From contig CAYTZH010000014.1 of assembly GCA_964442285.1 (NCBI GenBank), positions 35,415 through 99,414 of the forward strand: a stretch of DNA of 64,000 nucleotides. Reading direction: 5' to 3'. The stretch comes from CAYTZH01 sp964442285. GTDB taxonomy: Bacteria; Myxococcota_A; UBA9160; JAFDET01. Made by a program: the position numbers and the translations under genes. Under the pieces are notes generated by a model. That model ran no database searches. It was not told where the DNA came from and was given only the letters and a program-made list of their open reading frames with translations. Below, piece by piece: positions 40,291 through 48,372 of this stretch; position 1 is the stretch's first letter, and the number at the start of each line of letters is the position of its first letter.

Positions 40291-40329
40291 TCGGCCGATC
40301 GGGGTGTTTTCCCCCTCAGCATCGGCCGA
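40291..40329. promoter_or_regulatory. Nested inverted repeat in the divergent region before the UbiB-like gene
   Basis: TCGGCCGAT (40291-40299) and ATCGGCCGA (40321-40329) are perfect 9-bp arms; inside, GGGG and CCCC (around TGTTTT) form a second stem. It may be an operator or hairpin. The 161-bp gap 40262-40422 also must hold both divergent promoters. Confidence 0.45.
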
Positions 40330-40422
40330 ACCCGCTGGGGCCTGAACCCGCACGGGTGATCTTCGTCACGCTTTCTCGTAGATGCCGTGAGGACGGTCCC
40401 GGTTCGGTACCCTCGGCGGCCC

Positions 40423-41763
40423 ATGGCCCCCGCTGCCTCGTCCTCCCCCGCTCCGCTGCGTCCCGGCCGCTGGGCCCACCGCGGCCGGGTGGTCGAGCGC
40501 CTCGCGCACATGCTGCTGGCCGGCCTGGAGGCCCTGGCGGTGGGGCTGGCGACGGCCGCCACCCGGGGCGGCCCCGGTCGCCTCGCCCGGGCCGGCGGGC
40601 GGGCCTACGTCCACCTGGCCACGCGCCTGGGCGCCACGTTCATCAAGGTCGGACAGATCACCTCGACCCGGCGCGACCTCCTGCCCCCGGCGGCGATCGA
40701 GGAGCTGCGGCGGCTGCAGGATCGGGTTCCGGCCTTCGACTTCGCCACGGTCCGCGCCCTCCTCCAGGCGGAGCTCGGGCGTCCCCTGGAGGAGGTCTTC
40801 GCCGAGTTCGAGCCGACCCCCGTGGCGGCGGCCTCGGTGGCCCAGGTCCACCGCGCCCGCCTGCGCGAGGGCGGCGCGGTGGTGGCGGTCAAGGTCCGCC
40901 GGCCGGACCTGCTGGAGAAGGTCCGCCTCGACCGCTCGATCCTGCTGCGGATCGCCCGGCTCCTCCAGCGCCTCGTGCCCACCCTGCGGCTGGTCGCCCT
41001 CGAGGAGGCCATGCGCGCGTTCTGCGACGCCGTGGAGGAGCAGGTCCACCTGCGGCTCGAGGCCGAGAACAACCGCCGCTTCCGGCGCAACTTCGCCGAC
41101 GACACCGACGTGGTCTTCCCGGCCCTCCACGAGGCGGTGTGTACCGACGCCGTGCTCACCATGGCGTTCATCGACGGGGTCCAGGAGGACGACCTGGAGA
41201 CCGCCGGCGTCGACGTGGAGCGGGTCGTCGAGGCGGGCATGCGCTGCGTGAGCCGGATGATCTTCCTCTACGGCTTCGTGCACGCGGACCTGCACCCGGG
41301 CAATCTCCGTTTCCTGGCTCCGGGTCGCATCGCCCTCTTCGACCTGGGTCTGGTGGGCCGGATCGAGGACACCGATCGCCTCACCCTGGCCCGGCTGCTC
41401 TTCGCCCTGGCGACCGGGGACGGCGCGACGGTGGCGCGGCTCTTCTACGAGAACGCCCCCTTCACCGCCACGCCCGACTACGCCGCCTACGAGCGCGAGA
41501 TCTGCGCCTTCGTCGAGGACGTGCGCCGCAAGGGACTCGACAACGTGCAGCTCACCCTGGAGATCGGCCGCATCTTCGACATCCTGCGCCGCCACCACGT
41601 GCAGGCCCGCGCCCACATGACCATGGTGAACCTGGCGCTGATGACGGCCGAGGGGCTCGGCAAGCGCCTCGCCCCGGGGCTCTCGCTCACCGACGAGGCC
41701 CTGCCCTACCTGGCGGAGGCGCTCGGGATCCCGGTCCCCCCGCCCGCCCGCGTCGCAGGCTAG
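40423..41763 (+). CDS. ABC1/UbiB-family atypical kinase
   Basis: 446 aa from ATG 40423; GTG 40387 is an alternative. Family hallmarks: the KxGQ motif in ATFIKVGQITSTRRDLLP, the Ala-rich loop VAAASVAQVHRARL replacing the glycine loop, the catalytic VVAVKVRRP lysine, FVHADLHPGN and LFDLGLVGRI (DFG equivalent). UbiB proteins are membrane-linked atypical ATPases/kinases that support ubiquinone or other isoprenoid lipid handling. Only weak hydrophobic segments at the C-terminus. Convergent with the symporter gene, sharing a CTAG stop overlap at 41760-41763. Confidence 0.88.
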   Translation: MAPAASSSPAPLRPGRWAHRGRVVERLAHMLLAGLEALAVGLATAATRGGPGRLARAGGRAYVHLATRLGATFIKVGQITSTRRDLLPPAAIEELRRLQDRVPAFDFATVRALLQAELGRPLEEVFAEFEPTPVAAASVAQVHRARLREGGAVVAVKVRRPDLLEKVRLDRSILLRIARLLQRLVPTLRLVALEEAMRAFCDAVEEQVHLRLEAENNRRFRRNFADDTDVVFPALHEAVCTDAVLTMAFIDGVQEDDLETAGVDVERVVEAGMRCVSRMIFLYGFVHADLHPGNLRFLAPGRIALFDLGLVGRIEDTDRLTLARLLFALATGDGATVARLFYENAPFTATPDYAAYEREICAFVEDVRRKGLDNVQLTLEIGRIFDILRRHHVQARAHMTMVNLALMTAEGLGKRLAPGLSLTDEALPYLAEALGIPVPPPARVAG

Positions 41764-43241
41764 CGGCCTCGGCGCGTCGGCGAGCGCGGCCCTCGACCCC
41801 CCGGAGCGCGGCGCTCGACCCACCAGAGCGCGGCGCCGCACACCAGCACGTTGAGCCCGAGCCCCAGCACGCCGCCGTGGACGCCGCCCACCCGCTTCAC
41901 GCCCGCGAGGGTGAGCGTCGCGGCGAGGGCCGTCCCCGCCACCAGGCCGGCCAGGGTCGGTCCCGCCCGGAGCCGGGGCCAGTGCAGGGCGAGCAGAAAG
42001 GCGGGAACGCACTGGATGAGGAGCTCCATCTTGAGCTCGATGAGGCGCCAGAGACTCAGCCGCGGGAGCAGCGCCACGCCGACGGTCGCGACCATGGTGG
42101 CCGCGGCGACGTGCTTGCCGAAGCGGGTCGTGCCCGGGTCCCGGCGATCGCGGCCCGCCAGGTCCTCGGCCACGATCGACGAGAAGGAGAGCAGGACCGA
42201 GTCCGCCGTGGACATGATGGCGGCCAGGGCGCCCAGGAACACCAGGGTGACGACGGCCGTGCTCGTGGGGCCCTCCCCGGCCCAGGCGGCGAGCAGGCGG
42301 GGCATGACCGAGTCGGCCTCCACCCCGCCCAGGCCCTGCAGGCGGGGGATCGCGGCGATCCCGATCAGCGTCACCACGAGGGTCGTCGCCAGCGGCATGA
42401 AGCTCATGAGCGCGAAGGAGCGCTGCAGGGTCGGGCCGTCGCGGGCGGCGTAGACCCGCTGGATGGCCTGGGGGTAGACCACGCTGGCCAGGCCCATCAG
42501 CACCAGGCTCGAGGCCCAGTTCACCATCTCCGTCCGGGACGGCACGGCGACCGCCTCGGGCCGCAGCCGCGCGACCTCGCGGCTGGCGGCCTCGAGGCCG
42601 CCGGTCTGGCCGAGCAGCCACGCCAGCAGCCCCCCGAGGCCGACGAGCATCAGCAGGCCCTGGGCCGCGTCCGTCCACGCCACCGCCCGCATCCCGCCGA
42701 GGGTCTCGTAGAAGAGGATCAGCGCCGCGAGCCCCACCACCCCGAGCCAGGCCGGGAGCAGGCCCTCGGTGAAGCGCTCCACCAGCACCCCCATGGCCTG
42801 GAGCTGGGCGAGCAGGAAGTTGATCAGCGCCAGCCCCATGAGGAGCGCGACCCCAACCCGCAGGCTGCGACCGGCGGGCGACGCCCCGAAGCGATGGCGG
42901 ATCCAGTCCCCGGGCGTGACGAACCGCTGTCGGACCGCCACCGGGCGCAGACGCGGCACCAGCAGGTGGAAGGTCACGATGATCGACATCATGAAGCCGG
43001 TGGCCATGATCCAGGAGAAGCCCCGCCGGTAGGCCTCGCCGGGGTAGCCGAGCAGGCTGTTGCCGCTGTAGGCGGTGGCGTAGAGGGTCAGGAAGAGCAC
43101 CAGGACGCCCAGCTCGCGGTTCGCGAGGAAGTGGTCCGCGGGGCTGGTGTCCGTGCGGGCCCGGCGGGCCACCTCGGCCACCGCGACCAGGGCGAGGAAG
43201 TAGAGGAGCAGCGCCACGAGGCCGAGCTGTCCGAAGCTCAC
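41760..43241 (-). CDS. Sodium:solute symporter family transporter
   Basis: 493 aa from GTG 43241, GTGA-coupled to the small gene upstream. About 13 TM helices. SSS landmarks: DHFLANRELGVLVLFLTLYATAYSGNSLLGYPGEAYRRGFSW, ILFYETLGGMRAVAWTDAAQGLLML, ASVVYPQAIQRVYAARD and FLGALAAIMSTADSVLLSFSSIVAEDL (sodium-site Ser-Thr region in TM8). Substrate cannot be named. Works with the 71-residue membrane protein that precedes it, as many SSS carriers do. Confidence 0.88.
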   Translation of the reverse strand: MSFGQLGLVALLLYFLALVAVAEVARRARTDTSPADHFLANRELGVLVLFLTLYATAYSGNSLLGYPGEAYRRGFSWIMATGFMMSIIVTFHLLVPRLRPVAVRQRFVTPGDWIRHRFGASPAGRSLRVGVALLMGLALINFLLAQLQAMGVLVERFTEGLLPAWLGVVGLAALILFYETLGGMRAVAWTDAAQGLLMLVGLGGLLAWLLGQTGGLEAASREVARLRPEAVAVPSRTEMVNWASSLVLMGLASVVYPQAIQRVYAARDGPTLQRSFALMSFMPLATTLVVTLIGIAAIPRLQGLGGVEADSVMPRLLAAWAGEGPTSTAVVTLVFLGALAAIMSTADSVLLSFSSIVAEDLAGRDRRDPGTTRFGKHVAAATMVATVGVALLPRLSLWRLIELKMELLIQCVPAFLLALHWPRLRAGPTLAGLVAGTALAATLTLAGVKRVGGVHGGVLGLGLNVLVCGAALWWVERRAPGGRGPRSPTRRGR

Positions 43242-43453
43242 GGCTCGGCCTCGTCGTCTTCGGCTCCGTCGCGGACCGGCGTGCCCAGCCAGGCGACGGC
43301 GTTGAGCACCGCGATCGCCGCGTAGCAGCCCACCGCGACGGCGGCCCAGTCCGGCAGGCCGAGCCAGAAGCCCGGCTCCGCGCCCGGCGTGCGATACCAC
43401 GGGATGGAGAGGACGTAGAGCACCGCGATGGCGCCCAGCAGGACGCCCCTCAC
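43238..43453 (-). CDS. Small two-helix membrane protein, probable symporter partner (DUF3311-like)
   Basis: 71 aa from GTG 43453. Two TM helices (VLLGAIAVLYVLSIPWY and AAVAVGCYAAIAVLNAVAWL) joined by RTPGAEPGFWLGLPDW, the layout of the small DUF3311-type proteins encoded before SSS carriers. GTGA overlaps on both sides (SRAP gene stop and symporter start) put it in a three-gene transcription unit. Family call moderate. Confidence 0.65.
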   Translation of the reverse strand: MRGVLLGAIAVLYVLSIPWYRTPGAEPGFWLGLPDWAAVAVGCYAAIAVLNAVAWLGTPVRDGAEDDEAEP

Positions 43454-44136
43454 GAGAACAGCTCTCCCTGGACCACGGGCCGCACCGGCTCGACACAGCG
43501 CGGGTCGTCCGCGTCCACCCGGTTCACCCGACGGCTCACGGGCGTCACCCGGATCCGACCGGCGCCGCGCGGCGCGAGCAGCGCGAGCAGCGCCTCGGGC
43601 GCGCGCTCCTCGGGCGAGAGCCAGGCCGCCAGGGCCTCTCCGTCGAGAATGGCGGGCATGCGGTCGTGGAGCCGCGCCACCTCGGGGCTCGGCTCGGTGG
43701 TGACGATGGCGCAGGACTCGATCACCTCGCCCCCGGGCCCGACCCACGCCTCCGCCAGGCCCGCCATGGCGAACAGGGCGCCGCCGTCGAGCTCGATGAG
43801 GTGGGGCTGGCGCTCGGTCCCCGACCACTCGAAGAAGCCGTCGGCGGGAATGGCGCAGCGACCCCGCCGGAAGGCGCTGCGGAACGCGGGGCGCGTGGCC
43901 AGGGTCTCGGCGCGGGCGTTGATGAGCCGGCTGCCCATGCGCGGATCCCCGGCCCAGTGCGGGACGAGACCCCAGCGGCGCAGCTCGAGCCGGCGCGTGC
44001 CCTCGACCTCGCGGACCGTGGCGATCTCCTGGCCCGGGGCCGCGTTGTAGCGCGACGCGAGCTCGGGGCAGTCGGGGAGGTCGAAGTGGGCCGCCACTCC
44101 GTCCCGCGGCGTCCGCAGCGTGAACCGACCGCACAT
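43450..44136 (-). CDS. SRAP-domain DNA-protein crosslink protein (YedK/HMCES family)
   Basis: 228 aa from ATG 44136, giving the essential N-terminal Met-Cys2-Gly-Arg. Other conserved positions: SRYNAAPGQEIATV, RWGLVPHWAGDPRMGSRLINARAETLATRPAFRSAF, RRGRCAIPADGFFEW and a late LHDRMPAIL with the conserved His/Arg region. SRAP proteins bind abasic sites in single-stranded DNA through Cys2 to protect them. Encoded immediately upstream of a transporter pair, an association without an obvious functional reason. Confidence 0.93.
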   Translation of the reverse strand: MCGRFTLRTPRDGVAAHFDLPDCPELASRYNAAPGQEIATVREVEGTRRLELRRWGLVPHWAGDPRMGSRLINARAETLATRPAFRSAFRRGRCAIPADGFFEWSGTERQPHLIELDGGALFAMAGLAEAWVGPGGEVIESCAIVTTEPSPEVARLHDRMPAILDGEALAAWLSPEERAPEALLALLAPRGAGRIRVTPVSRRVNRVDADDPRCVEPVRPVVQGELFS

Positions 44137-44174
44137 GCCGCTGCTACAGTAGCCGCCCCCTGCGGAGACCGGCA

Positions 44175-45248
44175 TTGCCCGAGACGGAAACCGAACGACC
44201 CGAACACGACATCGTGCCGCCGCCCCGCCCGGCCGTCCTGGCCCGCGCCGGGGTGGGCGGCGTGCTCATGGGGCTCGCCAACCTTGTCCCCGGGATCAGC
44301 GGCGGGACCATGCTGCTGGCCACCGGCATCTATCCCGCCTTCATCGAGTCGATCGCCGAGGTGACCACCTTTCGTCTGCGGGTGCGCTCCTTGGCGATCC
44401 TGGGCGTCGTGGCCGGGGCGGCGGTGGTGGCGATCGGCTCCCTCGCCGGCGCCACCAAGTCGCTCGTCGTCGAGCACCGCTGGATCATGTACAGCCTCTT
44501 CATCGGCCTGACCCTCGGCGGTGTGCCCCTGGTCTGGCGTCTGGCGCGTCCCGCGTCCCGCGGCGTGGTCGCGGGGGGCTGCGCCGCCTTCGCGGTGATG
44601 GTGGCGATGGCCACCCTGAGCCCGGCCGGCGCCGGGAGCGGTCCGAACCCGCTGCTGCTGCTGCTCTCCGGCGTGGCCGGGGCGGGCGCGATGATCCTGC
44701 CGGGTGTGAGCGGCGGCTATCTGCTGCTCCTGCTCGGACAGTACGTCCCCATCCTGGGGGCCATCGACGGCCTGAAGCTGGGCCTCGTCGACGGTCTCGC
44801 CGCCGTGCGCGCCGGCGAGCTGGGCGTCGGCGAGCTGCTCACGGCCCCGGCCCTCGCCCCGGCCCGCGAGGCCCTGGGCGTGGTGATCCCCGTGGCCATC
44901 GGTGTGGTCGTGGGCGTGGTCGGGGTGAGCAACCTGCTCGGCTGGCTGCTGCAGCACTACGAGAAGCCGACGCTCGGAGCCCTGCTGGGCCTGCTCCTCG
45001 GCGCGATCGTCGGGCTCTGGCCCTTCCAGGAGGGCGTGCCGCCCCAGGCCGGGGACCGCATCAAGGGTCGGGTGCTCACCGTCGAGACGGCCGCGGAGGT
45101 GGAGCCCGACGACTGGAAGGTCGCGTTCTTCCGCCCCTCGGGCGCGCAGCTGGCCAGCGCCGTCGCGCTGATCGGAGTGGGCCTCGGCGCGACCCTGCTC
45201 ATCGGCCGCCTCGGGCGCGAGACCGACCCGCACGCGGAGGCCGCCTAG
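44175..45248 (+). CDS. DUF368 membrane protein, undecaprenyl-phosphate translocase type (PopT)
   Basis: 357 aa from TTG 44175 with GGAGA at about 7 nt; GTG 44214 is the alternative. Two related halves with the DUF368 signature: GVLMGLANLVPGISGGTMLLATGIYP (about 28-55) and VAGAGAMILPGVSGGYLLLLLGQY (about 170-195), about eight to nine TM helices. DUF368 proteins of other bacteria were shown to return undecaprenyl phosphate across the inner membrane for wall synthesis. Divergent from the SRAP gene by 38 bp. Confidence 0.88.
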   Translation: MPETETERPEHDIVPPPRPAVLARAGVGGVLMGLANLVPGISGGTMLLATGIYPAFIESIAEVTTFRLRVRSLAILGVVAGAAVVAIGSLAGATKSLVVEHRWIMYSLFIGLTLGGVPLVWRLARPASRGVVAGGCAAFAVMVAMATLSPAGAGSGPNPLLLLLSGVAGAGAMILPGVSGGYLLLLLGQYVPILGAIDGLKLGLVDGLAAVRAGELGVGELLTAPALAPAREALGVVIPVAIGVVVGVVGVSNLLGWLLQHYEKPTLGALLGLLLGAIVGLWPFQEGVPPQAGDRIKGRVLTVETAAEVEPDDWKVAFFRPSGAQLASAVALIGVGLGATLLIGRLGRETDPHAEAA

Positions 45249-45283
45249 CCAGCCAGGGAACTCTCCTTCCCTTCCTGCCGGCT

Positions 45284-45348
45284 CGTGAAGACCGGAAGAC
45301 CCGGTGCAGCGGAGCGATGCAACCCCGCGCGGCGCCGACCGCGCCGCG
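45284..45348 (+). promoter_or_regulatory. Structured leader region before the repeat-protein gene
   Basis: Two hairpins can be drawn: ACCGG-AAGAC-CCGGT (about 45291-45305) and CGCGGCGC-CGACC-GCGCCGCG (45328-45348, 8-bp perfect stem). The second could be a terminator of the DUF368 gene, or part of the 5' leader of the gene at 45414. No known riboswitch core was recognised. The gap 45249-45413 contains no gene. Confidence 0.35.
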
Positions 45349-45413
45349 GCTTCGGCTCCCGTCCGCACGCTTCTTGCATCGAATCGCTGCGGATTCCCAG
45401 AACGAGGTCCCCC

Positions 45414-46793
45414 ATGAACGCCTGCCTCCGCCTCGGCGCCCTGGCGCCGCTGCTCGGATCCGTGGCCTGTGGCATCGGCTTCGCCGACGTCGACCGCAAT
45501 GTGGACGAGAACCCGGTCCGCGACGTCGGCGTCCGCGCCACGGTCATCATGCCGGGCCAGGGGCCGCCGCCGATGTACGTGCACCCGGCGGGTCGGCCCG
45601 GCCAGCCCGGCCATCCGGGGGCGGGCCAGCCGGGCTACCCCGCCGCGGGCCAGCCGGGCGCACCGCCGGCCGGCGGCGGGTTCAGCTCCCTGGGCGGCAC
45701 CGAGATCCAGCGCACCCAGCGTCGGACCGTGAGGGCCGAGCCCCCGTTCTGGAAGTACGTCACCGCCCCCTTCGCCGTGCTCCTCTACCCCTTCAAGAAG
45801 GCGGGGGAGGCGATCGCCGGCGACCCCCTCGAGCCCGATCCCCAGGCGGAGGCCGCTGCCCGGGCCCAGCGGCGCCAGGCCCCGCCGCCGACCCGCGAGG
45901 AGGTGCACCGGGCCCAGGAGGCGGCGCGCCTCGCCGAGCTGGAACGCCAGCTCGGCGCCGTCTCCGCACCGCCGCCCCGACACGCACCGCGCGCCGCGGC
46001 GCAGCCGAGCTACGTGCGCGACAGCACCGGCGGCGCCCTCTCCATCGCCGATGAGCTGGCGGCGCTACAGCGTCGCCGGACGCCGGCGCCGGTGCCCGGT
46101 CCGGTCTCGTCGGTCGCACCCCGGACGCGCCCGGCCCCGCCGCCGGCCCACGTCACGCGCCCCGCCCAGGACCGCGTCCCCGCCGATCGGGTCGAGGACC
46201 GCGATGGCGACGGGCGGCCCGACTACTGGGCCTACCGACGGGGCGATCGCATGCTGCGAGAGGTCTTCGACGCCAACGGCGACGGCGCTCCGGACCGCAC
46301 GCTCTTCTACGGGGGCGACGGCCATCTCGCCCGCGCCGAGGAGGACGCCGACGCCGATGGTCGCGCCGACACCTGGACGGAGTACCGGGCGGGACAGCTG
46401 GCCCGCCGCCGCCTCGACGGGAACGCCGACGGCAACGTAGACTCCTGGATGTTCTACCGGGACGGCCAGATCGCACGCCACGAGCAGGACACCAGCGGCG
46501 ACGGCTTCCGCGATCGAGTGGAGCTCTACCGCGATGGCCGTCCGCTGCGCCGGGAGGAGGACCGCAACGGCGACGGCCGCGCGGACCTCACCACCTGGTT
46601 CGACGCCGCCGGCCAGCCCCTGCGGCGGGACGAGGACGGCGACGGAGACGGTCTGGTCGACATGCGCAGCCACTTCGAGGGCGGCCGGCTGGTCCGGCGC
46701 GAGCTCCTGAGCGACACGGCCCTGGAGGGCTTCGGGCTCCCCGAGACGCCGGAGCTCGGCCTCGCGGAGGTGAGCCCGGCGCCGGGCTCCTGA
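45414..46793 (+). CDS. Exported protein with seven Asp/Gly-rich repeats
   Basis: 459 aa from ATG 45414 (GAGGT upstream). N-terminal MNACLRLGALAPLLGSVACGIGF looks like a signal peptide, with an imperfect lipobox (SVAC). A Pro/Gly-rich low-complexity part (about 50-90) and a charged helical part follow. From about residue 260 there are seven tandem 24-25-residue repeats with consensus D-x-x-G-D-G-x-x-D-x(4)-Y-x-x-G-x-L-x-R-x-E, for example DANGDGAPD...DGHLARAEE and DTSGDGFRD...DGRPLRREE. The DxxGDGxxD loop is a typical calcium site and the second half a beta-hairpin. Role unknown; a calcium-dependent surface adhesin or structural protein is likely. The CAP gene follows 2 bp later. Confidence 0.75.
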   Translation: MNACLRLGALAPLLGSVACGIGFADVDRNVDENPVRDVGVRATVIMPGQGPPPMYVHPAGRPGQPGHPGAGQPGYPAAGQPGAPPAGGGFSSLGGTEIQRTQRRTVRAEPPFWKYVTAPFAVLLYPFKKAGEAIAGDPLEPDPQAEAAARAQRRQAPPPTREEVHRAQEAARLAELERQLGAVSAPPPRHAPRAAAQPSYVRDSTGGALSIADELAALQRRRTPAPVPGPVSSVAPRTRPAPPPAHVTRPAQDRVPADRVEDRDGDGRPDYWAYRRGDRMLREVFDANGDGAPDRTLFYGGDGHLARAEEDADADGRADTWTEYRAGQLARRRLDGNADGNVDSWMFYRDGQIARHEQDTSGDGFRDRVELYRDGRPLRREEDRNGDGRADLTTWFDAAGQPLRRDEDGDGDGLVDMRSHFEGGRLVRRELLSDTALEGFGLPETPELGLAEVSPAPGS

Positions 46794-46795
46794 GC

Positions 46796-47299
46796 ATGCC
46801 CACCACGATTCCCCGGGCGTTGGCCTTCCTGCTGGGCCTGTGGCTGGCCCTCACGCTGCTCGGCCCCCTGGCGCCCGCCGCCCGCGGCGCACCCCCGGGC
46901 CCGGACCTGGCGGAGCTCGAGGCGGGCCTGCATCGGGACGTCAATGCCGTGCGCCTGCAGCACCACCGGGAGCCGCTGCAGCGGGATCCCCGCCTGGACC
47001 AGGCGGCGCGCCGCCACAGCGCCGACATGGCGCGTCGGCGTTACCTCTCCCACGAGACGCCCGAGGGTCGCACCCCGGTGGATCGCGTCCGGGCGGCCGG
47101 CGCCGAGGACTTCCGCCTGCTCGGCGAGAACGTCGGGCTCACCAGCCGGAGTCGGCCCAACGAGGAGATCGTCCGCGGCTGGCTGGCCTCGCCGGTCCAC
47201 CGCGAGAACCTGCTGGCGCCGGCCTTCAACGCGACCGGCGTCGGCGTGGCCCGGGCCGCCGATGGGACGCTCTACTACACCCAGCTCTACGCCCGCTGA
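46796..47299 (+). CDS. Secreted CAP (SCP/PR-1)-domain protein
   Basis: 167 aa, ATG 46796, signal peptide IPRALAFLLGLWLALTLLGPLAPAARG. CAP-domain pattern: DVNAVRLQHHREPLQRDPRLDQAARRHSADMARRRYLSHETPEG, LLGENVGLTSR and GWLASPVHRENLLAPAFNATGVGVARAADGTLYYTQLYA; two conserved His and two Glu that form the CAP cavity are present. Bacterial CAP proteins are exported and of mostly unknown role. Cotranscribed with the Asp/Gly repeat protein. Confidence 0.88.
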   Translation: MPTTIPRALAFLLGLWLALTLLGPLAPAARGAPPGPDLAELEAGLHRDVNAVRLQHHREPLQRDPRLDQAARRHSADMARRRYLSHETPEGRTPVDRVRAAGAEDFRLLGENVGLTSRSRPNEEIVRGWLASPVHRENLLAPAFNATGVGVARAADGTLYYTQLYAR

Positions 47300-47310
47300 G
47301 CCGTCCGGGC

Positions 47311-47396
47311 GCGGGGGTAGCGGCGCGCGGCGTGGGGATAGCGGCGCGGGGGTAGCGGCGCGCGGCGTGGGGATAGCGGCGCGCGGCGCGGGGGTG
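47311..47396. repeat. 35-bp tandem repeat, two perfect copies plus a degenerate third
   Basis: Copies at 47311-47345 and 47346-47380 are identical, beginning GCGGGGGTAGCGGC and ending GGGGATAGCGGC. A partial copy runs to 47396. Each unit contains two related halves around GGGGTAGCGG and GGGGATAGCGG. It lies between convergent genes. Almost pure G/C on this strand; possible slippage site or transcription barrier. Confidence 0.85.
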
Positions 47397-47412
47397 TGCC
47401 GCGCCGTCCCGC

Positions 47413-48264
47413 TCAGCTGCCCGGCGGCCGGAACACCACCTCGACCCGGCGGTCGTTCCAGTAGACGTCCAGGGGCCGCGTGAGGTCGATGCCGTCGGGA
47501 AGCGCCACGTAGCCCAGCGCCACCGAGTCCGGGGCCTGGGGCCCCAGGTGACCCTGCAGGATCCCGAGCTGGGCCGGATCGTCGGCCTTGGGATGAAAGG
47601 TCAGGTGGCCCTGGCTGAAGGTGAAGTTGGCGTAGAAGGCATCCGCATCCCGGGCCACCGTCGTGAACAGCAGCACCGCGCCGCTCCCGGCGACGCCGAG
47701 GGACTGCTCGAAGCGGCGGGCGAACGCGCTCGAGTGGGCCAGGGAGACGTTGAGACGCTCCCGTCCGTCGGCGCCCTCCTTGGAGAAGGCGGCGGGCGCG
47801 CGGTCCTGGGAGAGCTCGACGATCAGGAACAGGTCGCGCAGCTCGCCGTCGCTGAGGCCCAGGTCCCGGGGACCGAGCGGGGGGCGGCCCGCCGGCGGCG
47901 CCGCGGACACCGCCGGGGTCCCGGGCGCGGGCGCCGACCCGGCCGACGGGGGCCGGTTCTTGAGGGAGCGCACCTGACGGGCCGCGTCGACCATGTTGTA
48001 GGCGTTGTTGGGGTCCTGGCCCTCGTTGTAGACCTGCCACGTGTAGGGTCGGGGCAGGTACTCGGGGCGCAGGGGCGGCACCTCGTCCGGCGCGATGCGC
48101 TTGGCGCCGCGGCACGGGATCGCGCGCTCGGTCTGTACGAGGAAGATGCTTCCGTCGGGACACACGCCGGTGATGGTCTCGGCCGCCGCGGCGGCCGGCA
48201 GGCCCAGCGGAAGGGCGAGCGGCAGCCAGAGCGCGAGCAGTGCCAGCGGGGAACGGGCGGCCAT
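47413..48264 (-). CDS. Secreted hypothetical protein
   Basis: 283 aa from ATG 48264 (GGAGAGA upstream). Signal peptide SPLALLALWLPLALPLGLPAAAAA. The mature N-terminal part has two Cys (TGVCPDGSIFLVQTERAIPC), like DUF4124-type short modules. An Ala/Pro linker (about 120-150) joins a C-terminal domain (LSDGELRDLFLIVELSQD, SLAHSSAFARRFEQSLGVAGSGAVLLFTTVARDADAFYANFTF, PLDVYWNDRRVEVVF). No family recognised for the latter. Stands alone, convergent with the CAP gene. Confidence 0.65.
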   Translation of the reverse strand: MAARSPLALLALWLPLALPLGLPAAAAAETITGVCPDGSIFLVQTERAIPCRGAKRIAPDEVPPLRPEYLPRPYTWQVYNEGQDPNNAYNMVDAARQVRSLKNRPPSAGSAPAPGTPAVSAAPPAGRPPLGPRDLGLSDGELRDLFLIVELSQDRAPAAFSKEGADGRERLNVSLAHSSAFARRFEQSLGVAGSGAVLLFTTVARDADAFYANFTFSQGHLTFHPKADDPAQLGILQGHLGPQAPDSVALGYVALPDGIDLTRPLDVYWNDRRVEVVFRPPGS

Positions 48265-48372
48265 GGGCGGTCTCTCCACCCCCTTCCCGGGCCCCATACT
48301 AGACGGAATTCCCCATTGGGATCAAGAGGATAGCGCTCAAGCCCCGAATCCGGACGAGCGCCGGTCCGGCCT

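Noticed and set aside
45284..45348. Cyclic-di-GMP riboswitch (GEMM)
   Set aside because: The conserved core bases of GEMM are not present; only generic hairpins can be drawn.
47311..47396. CRISPR array
   Set aside because: The units are directly adjacent without spacers and no cas gene is near.
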